Of a stretch of 64,000 bases of DNA, positions 16,076-26,124 are shown one piece after another (within the stretch, counting starts at the first letter, position 1; every line of letters starts with the position of its first letter). The notes under the pieces were generated by a model. It searched no databases. It saw only the letters and a program-made list of their open reading frames with translations, and was not told the DNA's origin. The translations under genes and the position numbers were made by a program. The stretch is from Roseibium sp. Its GTDB lineage: Bacteria; Pseudomonadota; Alphaproteobacteria; Rhizobiales; Stappiaceae. The stretch lies in assembly GCA_017643215.1 (NCBI GenBank), contig JAEPNV010000020.1:1-64000 (forward strand), in the 5' to 3' direction.

Positions 16076-18229
16076 TTACGCCGTGCCTTTCAGCACGGCA
16101 CCGGAGAGACCTGGAAGAATGGCCGAAATCCGGGCGAGGGTCGGTTCAATCATGCAAGCTGGAACCGGCGTTCCGAAATAAAAGCCCTGGACCCCGTCGC
16201 AGCCGATTTCCTTCGCAAGCTGCACCTCACCAGCGTGCTCCGTGCCTTCGGCGATGACCTTCAGACCCAGTGTTTTGCCGAGACCAACAGTCACGCGCAA
16301 TAGCTTTTCCTTCGCCGGATCGCGGTCGGCCTGCGACACGAAGGTCCGGTCGATCTTCAATTGTTGAAATGGCAGGCGGTTCAGGTAGCTCAAGGACGCA
16401 TAACCTGTGCCGAAGTCGTCAAGCGACAGCTTGACGCCCAGACCACGCAGCTTCTTGAGGACGTCCATCATGCGTGTCTCGTCGTGTCCGATGAAGACGT
16501 TTTCCGTCACTTCCAGGCACAGGTATTGGGCCGGCAACCGGTAGCGCTTGAGACTTGTATAGACCAGGCGTTCAAAGTTCGGTTGCCAGATCTGGATCGG
16601 TGACACATTGACCGCGATATAGTCGAAGTCCACGCCGCCATCGATCCACTCGCGCGCCTGACGGCAACTTTCATCGAGGACCCAAGCACCCAACTCGATG
16701 ATCAAGCCGGTTTTTTCGGCAATGGGGATAAACTCGCCCGGATCGACAAAACCGCCATCTTCCTTCGGCCACCTGGCCAGTGCCTCGAAGCCCTTCAGTT
16801 TCTGACGGTGGAGGCAGATCTGCGGCTGGTAGAAGAGCTGCAGGTCTTGATTTTTAATCGCTTCACGCAGGTCGACTTCAAGCGCGAGTTCGCGCCTTGC
16901 CCGGGCCTGAAGCTGATCGGTGAAGATGGCATATCCAGGTTCAACCGCCTGTTTCGCGGCGCGCAGGGCCAAGCAAGCGGTCCGGTGTGCTGTTTCTGGA
17001 TCGCCTGCATGATCCGGCAGCAAGACAACGCCGATACTCGGGTCAAGGTGTATTTCGCCTTCTGGTAGAATGATCGGCGCCCGAAGCGCGTCAATGATCC
17101 GTGCGGCCTCCTCGCGGGACACATCCGGGTCGGCGCCGCGCGTTCGGATCAGGCAAAAATCATCGCCGGCAATCCGGTATATGCGGTCCGATGATCCCAG
17201 CGTCCGGGCGACCCGTGCAGCGGCCTGGTGCAGAACCGCATCGCCCGAAGCCTGACCGAAGGCCTCGTTGACCTTGGCAAAACCGTCGAAATCAAGGTGA
17301 AGCAGTGCGATCGGGTGTTTTTCCATGTCCCGCATCGCGCCTTCAAGATCCGTCAGATATCGCGCACGGTTTCCCATCTGTGTGACCGGATCCGTGTAGG
17401 CCAAATGCTCAAGGCGCTCTTGAAGATCGACAACCCGCGACAGTCCGCGCGCAAGGTCACCGATCTCATCCTTCCGGTCTGCAAAAGGCACCGGTCCGGT
17501 TGTTTGCCCGGAGGCAAGCGAATTGGCGAATGCGGCCATTTTACGCAAAGGTTTGGTTTCGGCGCGCATCAGCGCCACACCCACGGCTGCCATTAGCGCC
17601 AGTATGACCGCCGATGCCCCGAATATCTGGCTTTTCAAGCGCGACCGTGCGGCCATCAAGTCGTCTGCCCAGCCAACGTCCACCGCCAGAGCGCCGGCCA
17701 ATTCGCCCGACCGGGCCACGATCGGTGTGAGATAGGCAAGCCGCATCCGGCCCATGACCGGCACCTCGCCGACATGCGGCATGGCTCGCGCCAGGTTGGC
17801 GTGGGCGGGATGACCATCTGCGATGGACATTGGCGGCGGAAGAGACCCGTCGGGACGGCGGAATGTTGTGACAAAACGGTCGAAGGTGCCGGCCGCCATA
17901 TTGTAGCGGAACAGGTTTGCGGCCCCTTCGTTGGTCAGGCCTATTTCCTTTAAAAGCGCATCATATGCATCGGTATAAACCAGGACGCCATCCGGGCTGT
18001 CCACAGCCAGCCGTAAAGAAAGCGGGCGACCGTCTGCGGAACGAATGAGCTCAAACCGGTCCGGATAGGTATGAACGACGATACTGGCGGCTGCCCGTGC
18101 GGCCCGGTCGATGCGAATGGCGGCGTTTTGCTCCGTCGCCTCATCGATGTCCATAAATGCTATGGCGGAGATGAGCGCAATGCTCACGGTGACCGAAAGG
18201 ACGAGCAAAATCGTGATGCGCAACACCAA
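16076..18229 (-). CDS. membrane GGDEF/EAL protein, probable c-di-GMP phosphodiesterase
   Basis: A 717-residue protein with a membrane helix at about 5-25, a periplasmic sensor region to about 200, a second helix at 203-221, a HAMP-like linker, a GGDEF domain (about 275-435) and an EAL domain (about 450-700). The GGDEF motif reads AGDDF at 354-358, so cyclase activity is doubtful. The EAL domain keeps its key motifs: FEALARW (482-484 EAL), EVTENVF, DDFGTGYASL, KIDRTFV, AEGTEH and QGFYFGTP. It should hydrolyse c-di-GMP in response to a periplasmic signal. The start is uncertain (TTG 18229 or GTG 18226; no strong ribosome-binding site). It stands alone. Confidence 0.88.
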   Translation of the reverse strand: MVLRITILLVLSVTVSIALISAIAFMDIDEATEQNAAIRIDRAARAAASIVVHTYPDRFELIRSADGRPLSLRLAVDSPDGVLVYTDAYDALLKEIGLTNEGAANLFRYNMAAGTFDRFVTTFRRPDGSLPPPMSIADGHPAHANLARAMPHVGEVPVMGRMRLAYLTPIVARSGELAGALAVDVGWADDLMAARSRLKSQIFGASAVILALMAAVGVALMRAETKPLRKMAAFANSLASGQTTGPVPFADRKDEIGDLARGLSRVVDLQERLEHLAYTDPVTQMGNRARYLTDLEGAMRDMEKHPIALLHLDFDGFAKVNEAFGQASGDAVLHQAAARVARTLGSSDRIYRIAGDDFCLIRTRGADPDVSREEAARIIDALRAPIILPEGEIHLDPSIGVVLLPDHAGDPETAHRTACLALRAAKQAVEPGYAIFTDQLQARARRELALEVDLREAIKNQDLQLFYQPQICLHRQKLKGFEALARWPKEDGGFVDPGEFIPIAEKTGLIIELGAWVLDESCRQAREWIDGGVDFDYIAVNVSPIQIWQPNFERLVYTSLKRYRLPAQYLCLEVTENVFIGHDETRMMDVLKKLRGLGVKLSLDDFGTGYASLSYLNRLPFQQLKIDRTFVSQADRDPAKEKLLRVTVGLGKTLGLKVIAEGTEHAGEVQLAKEIGCDGVQGFYFGTPVPACMIEPTLARISAILPGLSGAVLKGTA

Positions 18230-18481
18230 TGATTTAATTCTTGAAACGCGAATTGCCCCAACTCCGCATACGGATTAAATAACTTCACTTTATTATAGAG
18301 ACTTAAGAAGATAACGATATTGCAAAAACTCTATAGAAAATTGGACGTAAATCGAGATTCGCGAAGTCAACTATCACTACAACCATCGGGATAGCGAATT
18401 TGTCGTCGGTATATTTGGCCACGGTGAACTGGCCCGGCGGCCGCCGCCGCGGTCCCCGGGGATCAGATCCAATCGAAGGGT

Positions 18482-19243
18482 TCAGTGAAGGCCGGACCTG
18501 TGGGCCCATCCGGTCATGCGCATTTCAAGCCACGCCATGGCCGCGTACATGACGATGCCCAGCACGGCCAAAGCCACGAGACCGGCCCAGACGAGCGGGA
18601 CATTGAACTGCGATTGGGCGGCCAGCATCATGTGGCCGATGCCGGAATTGGCCGCGACCGTTTCCGAAATCACCGAGCCGACAAACGCCAGTGTGATCGC
18701 GATCTTCAGGGAGCCGAAGAAATAGGGCATGGAACGCGGAATGCCGACTTTCAGCATGATGTCGAGCTTCTTGGCGCCAAGGGCTCGAAGCACGTCCTCC
18801 ATTTCCGGCTCAATGGTGGCAAGGCCCGTCGCGACGTTCACAACGATTGGGAAAAATGCAATCAGGAACGCCGTCAAGACCGCCGGAACGGTGCCAATGC
18901 CAAACCAGATCACCAGGATCGGTACCACCGCGACCTTGGGGATCGAGTTGAAACCGATCATGATCGGATAAAGGCCGGCGTAGATGGCCCGGCTCCAGCC
19001 AATGGCAAGGCCGAGCGCGAGTCCGCCTCCGACCGCCATCAGAAAGCCGATCGTCGTGGTCAAGAGCGTTTGCAGGGAGTTCTTCCAGATCGGCGACCAG
19101 TATTTCACGATCGCCTCCCAGATGTCGGTCGGCGCCGGCAGAATGAACACTTCGATCGAAAAAATCCTGACCGCGCCTTCCCACAACGCGAACAGGCCGA
19201 TCGTCCACAGCCAGGGCGCGGCTTTGATCCAGCGTTCGTTCAT
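18482..19243 (-). CDS. ABC transporter permease (SsuC/TauC type)
   Basis: A 253-residue inner-membrane subunit with about six helices and the coupling motif EPEMEDVLRALGAKKLDIMLKV of importers for nitrate, sulfonate, taurine and thiamine precursors. Its start overlaps the ATPase stop (ATGA). With the NMT1-type binding protein it forms a complete three-gene importer. The substrate cannot be read from this subunit. Confidence 0.88.
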   Translation of the reverse strand: MNERWIKAAPWLWTIGLFALWEGAVRIFSIEVFILPAPTDIWEAIVKYWSPIWKNSLQTLLTTTIGFLMAVGGGLALGLAIGWSRAIYAGLYPIMIGFNSIPKVAVVPILVIWFGIGTVPAVLTAFLIAFFPIVVNVATGLATIEPEMEDVLRALGAKKLDIMLKVGIPRSMPYFFGSLKIAITLAFVGSVISETVAANSGIGHMMLAAQSQFNVPLVWAGLVALAVLGIVMYAAMAWLEMRMTGWAHRSGLH

Positions 19244-20031
19244 GCCGCGGTCCTCGCTTCTGCGATATGCGCGCGCAGTTCGTGGACCACGTCGTTGAAG
19301 TCGGCCTCGTAAGTCAGATCGAGCGGCCTGGGACGTCCAAAATCAATCGACCGTTCCACAATGATCTTGCCCGGCCGTGCGCTCATGACAAACACGCGGT
19401 CGGACAGGAAAACGGCCTCACGCAAATCATGGGTGACGAGAATGGTCGTGAAGCCTTTTTCCGCATGCAGGTCGCGCATGACTTGCCACAGTTCCTCACG
19501 GGTGAAGGCGTCCAATGCGCCGAACGGCTCATCCAGCATCAACAGGGTCGGATCATGAATAAGGGCACGGCACAGGTTCGACCGCTGCTGCATGCCGCCG
19601 GACAACTGCCAGGGATATTTGTCGCTGAATCCCTTTAGCCCCACAACCGCCAACAGGTCTTCTGCCCGTTGCTGATAGGCTTCCCGTTCCTTGGATAGAC
19701 GGCTGCGGTGGGGCTGAACGATCTCTAACGGCAGCATGACATTCCGCAAGGTCGTGCGCCACGGCAGCATGGACGGGTTCTGGAAGGCCATGCCGGCGAT
19801 CGACACCGGACCATCAACCTCGTGGCCGGCCACTTCGACGGTTCCGGTTTGCGGCCGGATCAAGCCGGTGGCCAGTTTCATCAGCGTGGACTTGCCGCAG
19901 CCGGACGGGCCGACAACAGCCGCAAACTCACCGCGCTTGACAGTCATGGTCAGGCCGTCGAGCGCCAGAGTTCCCGATCCGCCCGGCCCATAGGCCAGAC
20001 GGACATCGCGCAATTCCACAAATCCGGTCAC
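19240..20031 (-). CDS. ABC transporter ATPase (SsuB/TauB type)
   Basis: A 263-residue ATPase with Walker A GPSGCGKST, Q-loop AFQNPSMLPW, signature LSGGMQQR, Walker B LLMLDEPFGALDAFTREE and H-loop ILVTHDLREAVFLSDR. This pattern is typical of the nitrate/sulfonate/taurine import group. It energises the permease encoded immediately downstream. It lies 111 bp after the binding-protein gene, with a GC-rich hairpin in the gap. Confidence 0.9.
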   Translation of the reverse strand: MTGFVELRDVRLAYGPGGSGTLALDGLTMTVKRGEFAAVVGPSGCGKSTLMKLATGLIRPQTGTVEVAGHEVDGPVSIAGMAFQNPSMLPWRTTLRNVMLPLEIVQPHRSRLSKEREAYQQRAEDLLAVVGLKGFSDKYPWQLSGGMQQRSNLCRALIHDPTLLMLDEPFGALDAFTREELWQVMRDLHAEKGFTTILVTHDLREAVFLSDRVFVMSARPGKIIVERSIDFGRPRPLDLTYEADFNDVVHELRAHIAEARTAA

Positions 20032-20103
20032 GATTGCTCCCCGCCCGGTTGGTTTTAGTTATGTGAAGACTGAGTGTGCCTTGAGAGCATCGCAAGGACC
20101 AGT

Positions 20104-20124
20104 CCCCGCCCATGGCGGGCGGGG
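20104..20124 (-). other. GC-rich hairpin after the binding-protein gene
   Basis: The arms CCCCGCCC (20104-20111) and GGGCGGGG (20117-20124) with a 5-nt loop lie 19 bp beyond the binding-protein stop and before the ATPase gene. There is no T-run. It probably stabilises the upstream message or limits read-through, giving excess binding protein. Confidence 0.55.
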
Positions 20125-20142
20125 AGGTAACACCTTTTCCGG

Positions 20143-21153
20143 TTAGGGCACCATCCGTTCTTCCAACGGCGGCAGGTAGGACGGGTCGAAAACGCGCTCA
20201 GGCGACGGCGGCGTGTCGCTGACGCCCATGGAGGTCTTCAAGAACTCGATCGACTTGCCGAGTTTTTCCATGTCCACATCGCCAAAGCCGTTGGCCTTGA
20301 CCGCCGGGGTCAGCATCGAGCCTTCCACAGCCATGTTGATCCGGTCCGTTTCGACCGCCTGATCCAGGACTTCATTGCGTTTCAGAACAAACGGGACGGA
20401 CGCAGCCGGATCGGTCATGGTGTCTATGTAGCCGCGCACCAAGGCCCGAAGCACGCCTTTGACGGCATCAGGATTTTCCGCGGCAAAGTCGGTGTTGACC
20501 ATCACAACGTTGCCGTAAAGGTCCAGACCATGCTCCCCCATCAAGATCAGGGAGATATCGTCGGCCGGCACGCCCTGCGCTTTCAGATTGATGACCGACG
20601 AGAACGAAAACCCGAAAATCGCGTCGACTTGCCCTTGCGCCAGCATGGGCTCGCGGACCGGGAATCCGACATTTTCAATGGTGATGCCGGACGTATCGAT
20701 GCCCGCGACCTCGACAAAGGCCGGCCATTGGCCGAAGGCCGCATCGGGCGGCGGCGCGCCGAGGGTTTTGCCTTCAAGGCTTTTCGGATCGCTGGTGACC
20801 CCCTGGCTTTCACGGCCGATAACGGCAAAAGGCGGACGCTCATAGGCCATCAGCACGGCTTTCACCTTCAAGTCCGGCTGTTCGTCCATAAGCTTGATGA
20901 GCGCGTTGACGTCGCCAAAGCCCATGTCATAGGCGCCGGTCGCGACCCGGGGGATGGATTCCCGTGATCCCGCGCCGCTGTCTATGGTGACGTTCACGCC
21001 TTCTTCGGCGAAGTATCCTTTGTCCTGTGCAATGAAAAAGGGCGCTGACGGAGCTTCAAACTTCCAGTCCAGCGTGAATTTGACATCCGTTTCGGCCAGC
21101 GCAGCCGGGGCTGAAAGTGTGAAGGCAAGGGCAATGCCTAACAGTCGTCGCAT
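20143..21153 (-). CDS. NMT1/ThiY-type ABC substrate-binding protein
   Basis: A 336-residue periplasmic receptor with a signal peptide (RRLLGIALAFTLSAPAALA) and the NMT1/THI5-like fold: FTLDWKFEAPSAPFFIAQDK, a GYFAEEG helix, and the SGAGSRESIPRVATGAYDMG binding segment. Relatives bind pyrimidines, thiamine precursors, sulfonates or formamido compounds. It is the first gene of the importer unit. No metabolic gene is nearby to reveal the ligand. ATG 21153 is preferred, with AGAGG upstream; the in-frame ATG at 21216 would spoil the signal peptide. Confidence 0.87.
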   Translation of the reverse strand: MRRLLGIALAFTLSAPAALAETDVKFTLDWKFEAPSAPFFIAQDKGYFAEEGVNVTIDSGAGSRESIPRVATGAYDMGFGDVNALIKLMDEQPDLKVKAVLMAYERPPFAVIGRESQGVTSDPKSLEGKTLGAPPPDAAFGQWPAFVEVAGIDTSGITIENVGFPVREPMLAQGQVDAIFGFSFSSVINLKAQGVPADDISLILMGEHGLDLYGNVVMVNTDFAAENPDAVKGVLRALVRGYIDTMTDPAASVPFVLKRNEVLDQAVETDRINMAVEGSMLTPAVKANGFGDVDMEKLGKSIEFLKTSMGVSDTPPSPERVFDPSYLPPLEERMVP

Positions 21154-21549
21154 GGGAACCTCTTTACGTTTTATAGACCTGGACTCGAGAGTGACGCTGT
21201 CATGCATAAAAATCAAGCACGTTCCGCGCCAGCCTAAATCTTACGCATCGCCTTGCCGAGAGTCCCAAATAGTAAGCAGAAATACGTAATCCTGGTCAAA
21301 CCGTGCACCGGTCTGGCCCGCCAATGGGTCGTGTGCCACCGCGGCGGATCGCCGGATAACGGGGCCCTTTCGCATTGGCGCGTTGGCCGACCGCGCATAC
21401 TCGGCCATGACCAGAGCCCCCGGACGGCCGCCTGATTGGCCCATTGGAAATCGGCCGCAAAGGGGCTAGGAAGGATTGCAGCACCGATCGTTTATGGCTC
21501 GCCGCACCTTCAGCACTTCGCGGCCCGAACCTGACTGGACCCGAAGCGT
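21154..21549. other. intergenic region between the divergent importer and trkH
   Basis: About 400 bp with no credible gene. It should hold the promoters of the binding-protein operon (minus) and trkH (plus). No riboswitch, such as a TPP element that could betray a thiamine-related ligand, was recognised by eye. Confidence 0.5.
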
Positions 21550-22995
21550 TTGATCTCTTTCCGTCCCGTTCTTAACGTTCTCGGCTTCCTCTATGTCGGT
21601 CTGGCCACCGCCATGTTGATCCCGGCGATCGTCGATGTCGCCCAAAAGAACCCGGACTGGCAGGCCTTCGTGTTTTCCGCACTTCTGACCGGCATGGTCG
21701 GCATGCTGTTGTCGATTGCCGTTGGCGGATCGCTTGAGGAAGGGCTGGATACGCGGCAGACATTCGTCCTGACCACCTTGGCTTGGGCGACACTTCCTGC
21801 CTTTGGCGCTCTGCCGTTTTTGTGGCTCGGGATCGGCTATGCGGATGCGGTTTTTGAGGCCGTCTCGGGCTTTACAACCACCGGCTCAACCGTTTTGTCG
21901 GGTCTGGACGATCTGCCGCCAGGTCTGTTGGTCTGGCGCTCGCTCATGCAATGGATGGGCGGAGTGGGCATTATCGTTATGGCCATTGTTTTACTGCCGT
22001 TCCTCAGGATCGGCGGGATGCAGCTGTTTCAGAGCGAGAGTTCGGACCGCTCCGAAAAAATCGTCAGCCGATCGGTGGAACTGATCCGGCTGTTGGGCAT
22101 GGCTTACCTGTTTCTGACGGTCCTGTGTGTTCTTGCCTATTTGGCGACCGGCATGAACCTGTTTGATGCGGTCAACCATGCACTCACGACCATTGCGACC
22201 GGCGGATACTCGACCCACGATCTGTCGTTCAGCTATTTCACCAATCCGGCATCCGGGTGGGTCGCGATCGTTTTCATGATCATTGGCGCCTTGCCGTTTG
22301 TCCTGATCATCCAGGCACTTCGAGGCCAGCCGCTGCTGCTTTGGCGCGATCCGCAGGTCCGGGCGCTGATTGGCTTTCTGGCCATCGTGTCGTTGACCTT
22401 GACGGTTTATCTGGGCGTCAACATGGACTTCCGGTTTGACGATGCCTTGCTGCGCGCGACGTTCAACGTGGTTTCGATCGTCACCGGGACCGGCTATGCG
22501 CTGGGCGATTTCACCGAATGGGGCCCGCCTGTGGTCGGAATCACGCTCCTGCTGATGTTTGTCGGCGGGTGTACCGGGTCGACGACCGGCGGGATCAAGG
22601 TTTTCCGCTTCCTCGTCTTCTTCGGCACGGTGCGGGCGCATTTGCGGCGCATGGTCCGCCCCAACAGGGTGATGTCCGAGGAATATGGCGGCACAAGACT
22701 GACGCCGGAATTGTCGTTTTCGGTTCTGGCGTTTTTGGTTGTCTATCTCGGATCGGTCGGCATTATCACGGTCGCCCTGTCGTTTTTCGATCTTGATCTG
22801 GTGACGGCTGTGTCCGCCGCCGCGACATCGGTTGGCAATGTGGGGCCGGGGATTGGCCCGATCATTGGCCCGTCGGGGAATTTTGCGCCGCTGCCTGACG
22901 GCGCGAAATGGCTGCTGTCCTTTGCCATGCTCGTCGGCCGGCTGGAGCTTTTCACCGTTCTTGTCTTGCTCGATCCGGATTTCTGGTCGAGATAG
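21550..22995 (+). CDS. trkH: Trk/Ktr potassium uptake transporter subunit TrkH
   Basis: A 481-residue potassium channel-like transporter with four membrane-pore-membrane repeats. The selectivity-filter glycines are in [27 protein letters not shown] and TSVGNVGPG. The conserved TGGIKVFR loop precedes the intracellular gate. It needs a TrkA-type NAD-binding partner, not present in this window. The first usable start after an in-frame stop is TTG 21550, with no strong ribosome-binding site, so the exact N-terminus is uncertain. The sfsA gene follows in the same direction after 50 bp. Confidence 0.92.
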   Translation: MISFRPVLNVLGFLYVGLATAMLIPAIVDVAQKNPDWQAFVFSALLTGMVGMLLSIAVGGSLEEGLDTRQTFVLTTLAWATLPAFGALPFLWLGIGYADAVFEAVSGFTTTGSTVLSGLDDLPPGLLVWRSLMQWMGGVGIIVMAIVLLPFLRIGGMQLFQSESSDRSEKIVSRSVELIRLLGMAYLFLTVLCVLAYLATGMNLFDAVNHALTTIATGGYSTHDLSFSYFTNPASGWVAIVFMIIGALPFVLIIQALRGQPLLLWRDPQVRALIGFLAIVSLTLTVYLGVNMDFRFDDALLRATFNVVSIVTGTGYALGDFTEWGPPVVGITLLLMFVGGCTGSTTGGIKVFRFLVFFGTVRAHLRRMVRPNRVMSEEYGGTRLTPELSFSVLAFLVVYLGSVGIITVALSFFDLDLVTAVSAAATSVGNVGPGIGPIIGPSGNFAPLPDGAKWLLSFAMLVGRLELFTVLVLLDPDFWSR

Positions 22996-23045
22996 GACGC
23001 AGACCGCCTCATAGTCACAATCACGATCACGCATGGGATCTGCGT

Positions 23046-23750
23046 ATGGAGTTTTCCACCCCCTTGGTCAGTGGCCGGCTGATCAAACGCTACAAACGGT
23101 TTCTCGCAGATGTCGTCCTTGATGGGGACGGCACCGAAATCACCGCGCATTGCGCCAATCCCGGCTCCATGCTGGGCTTGAAAGCGCCAGGGTCCCGGGT
23201 GTGGGTGTCGCCGTCCGACAATCCCAAGCGAAAACTCAAATACTCCCTGGAGATCGTTGAGGCGGACGGCGCGCTCGTCGGCATCAACACCGGTTATCCC
23301 AACAGGTTGGTGGAGGAGGGCCTTCAGGCGAATGCCCTTCCGGACCTTGCCGGGTTTGAGAGCCTGCGGCGCGAGGTGAAATATGGCAAGAATTCGCGGA
23401 TCGACATTCTGCTGGAGGGCGGGACGCATGCCCGAACATATGTCGAAGTTAAAAATGTGCATCTGATGCGCCGGCCCGGCCTTGCCGAGTTTCCAGATTC
23501 AGTGACCGCGCGGGGCGCCAAGCATCTCGCGGAGCTGGCGGATATGGTGCGCGAAGGGCACCGGGCCGCGATGGTGTTTCTGGTCCAGCGCCCCGATTGC
23601 GACCGCCTGTCGCTGGCCGGTGATATCGATCCAGGTTACGCGGCCGCCTTCGCGCAGGCACGTGATGCCGGGGTTGAGGCCTATGCCATGGGTTGCGACG
23701 TCACAACGGCGGGCATTGAGGTGAACCGAGCTGTTGCCCTGGAGATTTGA
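23046..23750 (+). CDS. sfsA: SfsA family DNA-binding/nuclease-like protein
   Basis: A 234-residue protein matching SfsA over its full length: [61 protein letters not shown] and FLVQRPDCD. The D-x-EVK arrangement resembles a PD-(D/E)XK nuclease core. The E. coli protein was linked to maltose gene stimulation, but its biochemical role is unsettled. ATG 23046 has GGGA upstream. It converges on the L,D-transpeptidase gene with only 2 bp between the stops. Confidence 0.93.
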   Translation: MEFSTPLVSGRLIKRYKRFLADVVLDGDGTEITAHCANPGSMLGLKAPGSRVWVSPSDNPKRKLKYSLEIVEADGALVGINTGYPNRLVEEGLQANALPDLAGFESLRREVKYGKNSRIDILLEGGTHARTYVEVKNVHLMRRPGLAEFPDSVTARGAKHLAELADMVREGHRAAMVFLVQRPDCDRLSLAGDIDPGYAAAFAQARDAGVEAYAMGCDVTTAGIEVNRAVALEI

Positions 23751-23752
23751 GT

Positions 23753-24421
23753 TCAGGCTTGCAGGACGACAATGCGCGTGTTGTTCGGGACCCGGTTGTA
23801 GAGATCAATCACGTCCTGATGGAGCAACCTGACGCAGCCGGAAGACACGGCTTTGCCGATCGACCAGGTCTCCGACGTGCCATGCAGCCGGTACAAGGTG
23901 TCCTTGTTGCCTTCAAAGATATAGAGCGCCCGGGCTCCCAAAGGATTTTCCAGGCCCGGTTCCATGCCGTTCCGGTACTCCTCCAATTCCGGCTCCCGTT
24001 CGATCATTTCAGCCGGGGGCGTCCATCTTGGCCATTGCCGCTTGAAGGCAATGCGTGCCCGTCCGCCCCAATCGAAACCTGCGCGGCCAATGCCGACGCC
24101 GTAGCGCATGGCCTTGCCGTTTTCCATCGTCAGGTACAAAAACCGGTTTGGGGTGTCGACAATGATGCTGCCGACCGGCTCCGGATAGGAATAGTCCACC
24201 AACTGGCGGAAATAGATCGGGTCGATGTCTTTCAGATCCACCGCCGGAATCGGGAACTGTTCCTCCGGCATGGCCCGGTACATCTGCAAATAATGCGGCG
24301 CAATGGGATGTGGTGCCGGCTGGTCATCCGCAAGCATCGGCGGAGGTACACGGTTGGCGCTGGCGCACCCGGTCAGGAGCGCGGCGGAACCGCACAGGAG
24401 GAGTGTTCGGCGGGTGAGCAT
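23753..24421 (-). CDS. L,D-transpeptidase (YkuD domain) lipoprotein
   Basis: A 222-residue cell-envelope enzyme. The N-terminus is a twin-arginine-like signal ending in a lipobox (LLTGC), so it is probably anchored by lipid. The YkuD catalytic domain covers about 85-222 with the active-site motif HGTSETWSIGKAVSSGCVRL, where His and the SGC Cys act. It makes 3-3 peptidoglycan cross-links or links proteins to peptidoglycan, as usual in Rhizobiales, which carry many such paralogues. It stands alone on the minus strand. Confidence 0.93.
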   Translation of the reverse strand: MLTRRTLLLCGSAALLTGCASANRVPPPMLADDQPAPHPIAPHYLQMYRAMPEEQFPIPAVDLKDIDPIYFRQLVDYSYPEPVGSIIVDTPNRFLYLTMENGKAMRYGVGIGRAGFDWGGRARIAFKRQWPRWTPPAEMIEREPELEEYRNGMEPGLENPLGARALYIFEGNKDTLYRLHGTSETWSIGKAVSSGCVRLLHQDVIDLYNRVPNNTRIVVLQA

Positions 24422-24753
24422 CTAAGATCCTTGAGCTGACCATTTGTTGTGCCAGCGATCGGTACCGGCGCATGGCGCTGAGCCGGATTGACCTGCTGGC
24501 CTGGGTTCACGCCTCCCGTATGCGGATAAATACGCCGTAAAGGGGGCACGGCATCCGGCTCACAATCATGTGAGTGCGAAAGCCAACGCCTTTCCGTTGG
24601 CTGTGGTTTTGACGCAACAATGGCGACATGTCGTAGCGGTCGTTCTGAGACACAAACGGCTTCGCCGGAACCGGCTTTTATCCCGCTCAAACCTGACCGG
24701 CATTAAACCGAGGTCCGCGCCACGCTCAAAATGTTACATGTGATTGGAAAAGA
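24422..24753. other. intergenic region with a hairpin
   Basis: About 330 bp between the L,D-transpeptidase start and the gpt stop. It contains an 8-bp hairpin, AGCCAACG / CGTTGGCT, at 24581-24602, a possible terminator for the minus-strand gpt unit, and a CTCACA-N4-TGTGAG palindrome at 24559-24574 that could be an operator for the transpeptidase gene. No gene is supported. Confidence 0.4.
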
Positions 24754-25263
24754 TCAGCCCGCGGTGTCGCGCGCCAGCGGCGGCTGAAACTGCCAGCCCA
24801 TATCCCAAGGGAAATAGATCCAGGTGTCCTGCGAGACTTCCGTCACGAACGTGTCGACCATCGGACAGCCAACAGGTTTGGCGTAGACCGTGGCGATATG
24901 CGCCTTGGGCAGCATGTCGCGGACCACTTTCGCCGTCTTGCCGGTGTCGACGAGATCGTCGATCACAAGAACGCCGCTGCCTTCGCCCTCTTCAAGATCA
25001 ATGAGCCCGGTATCGACCGGTTTGATGACCTTCAGTTCGCCCTGGCTTTCATAGTCGTGATAGGAGGCGATGCACACGGTTTCGATGAGGCGAATCCCGA
25101 GTTCACGGGCAACGATCGCCGCCGGTACCAGCCCGCCGCGCGTAATGCACACAATCGCCTTCCACTCGCCTTGCCCAGACAGGCGCCAGGCCAGCGCCCG
25201 GGCGTCCCGGTGGAACATGTCCCAGGACACGGGGAAGGCTTTGTTTTGCGGGGAGGTTTCCAT
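24754..25263 (-). CDS. gpt: xanthine-guanine phosphoribosyltransferase
   Basis: A 169-residue salvage enzyme that transfers phosphoribose from PRPP to xanthine or guanine. The PRPP-binding motif is [14 protein letters not shown] (about 100-113), and the [17 protein letters not shown] segment binds pyrophosphate. [12 protein letters not shown] near the C-terminus is diagnostic of bacterial Gpt. ATG 25263 follows AAAGGA. It starts 10 bp after the CinA-like gene ends, so they are probably co-transcribed. Confidence 0.95.
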   Translation of the reverse strand: METSPQNKAFPVSWDMFHRDARALAWRLSGQGEWKAIVCITRGGLVPAAIVARELGIRLIETVCIASYHDYESQGELKVIKPVDTGLIDLEEGEGSGVLVIDDLVDTGKTAKVVRDMLPKAHIATVYAKPVGCPMVDTFVTEVSQDTWIYFPWDMGWQFQPPLARDTAG

Positions 25264-25273
25264 CGTTTTTCCT

Positions 25274-26029
25274 TTATTTGGCCTGGGCGCCAAGCGCGTC
25301 TTGAATTGCGGTTTCGACCGCCGCCGCTGCCTCGGACAAGACCGCTTCATCGCGGGACCGGATGACGATCTGTGTGGTGAATCGGCCATCATTGGTGCGG
25401 GGATATGAGCCGATCAGCGTATCCGGGAACCGCGCCTGGATCTCCGCGATGCTGTCCGCGACCCGGCTTTCGGGAAGATCGGCGTCAACGCTGCGTGACA
25501 GCATCTTCCGGCCGGTTTTCAGCGTTGGCGCGATGGCGTCCATCATCGCCTGCATGATCGACGGCACGCCGGCCATGACATGGACGTTTTCGATTCGGAA
25601 GCCGGGCGCCTTCGACACTTTGTTCTCGATCAACTCCGCGCCGTCGGGAATACGGGCCATGCGCAGACGCGCCGCCGTCAATTGGCCTGGCGGATAATGC
25701 GCCTCAAGGATTGCCCGGGCGCGCGGATCGACATCAATGCCGACGCCGAAGGCGGCCGCGACGCTGCTGGCGGTGATGTCGTCATGCGTTGGACCGATGC
25801 CGCCGGAGGTAAAGACGTAGGTGTAGGCGCCGCGCAGAGCGTTGACGGCCTCGACGATCGGCTCCTCGACATCGGGCACCACGCGCACCTCGCGCAAGTC
25901 AATGCCGATGGCGGTCAGATAATCCGCCAAAAACCCGATGTTCTTGTCTTTTGTCCGGCCCGACAGGATTTCGTCGCCGATCACCAGAAAAGCCGCCGTC
26001 ACGGTTTCGTCAGCGCTGTCGGTGGCCAT
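25274..26029 (-). CDS. CinA/MoaB-like molybdopterin-binding domain protein
   Basis: A 251-residue cytoplasmic protein with the MoCF-biosynthesis fold at about 10-175: [30 protein letters not shown] and [14 protein letters not shown]. It corresponds to the stand-alone N-terminal half of CinA (YfaY type) without the C-terminal deamidase domain. Family roles include handling of pyridine-nucleotide derivatives and molybdopterin, but this subgroup is uncharacterised. ATG 26029 follows GGAG. It precedes gpt by 10 bp in the same direction. Confidence 0.88.
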   Translation of the reverse strand: MATDSADETVTAAFLVIGDEILSGRTKDKNIGFLADYLTAIGIDLREVRVVPDVEEPIVEAVNALRGAYTYVFTSGGIGPTHDDITASSVAAAFGVGIDVDPRARAILEAHYPPGQLTAARLRMARIPDGAELIENKVSKAPGFRIENVHVMAGVPSIMQAMMDAIAPTLKTGRKMLSRSVDADLPESRVADSIAEIQARFPDTLIGSYPRTNDGRFTTQIVIRSRDEAVLSEAAAAVETAIQDALGAQAK

Positions 26030-26124
26030 GGCCAAACTCCGTCGAAGCAAAATGTGCGAAGCCTTTAGCCCAGCTTGCCCGGCCACTCAAGGGCTCGCAT
26101 ATGACGCAACGTCCGCAGGTTGGG

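Noticed and set aside
21991..23034. 347-codon minus-strand open frame
   Set aside because: Antisense to trkH; low-complexity charged composition.
24373..24690. 105-codon minus-strand open frame upstream of the L,D-transpeptidase
   Set aside because: It overlaps the transpeptidase signal peptide and lacks family features.
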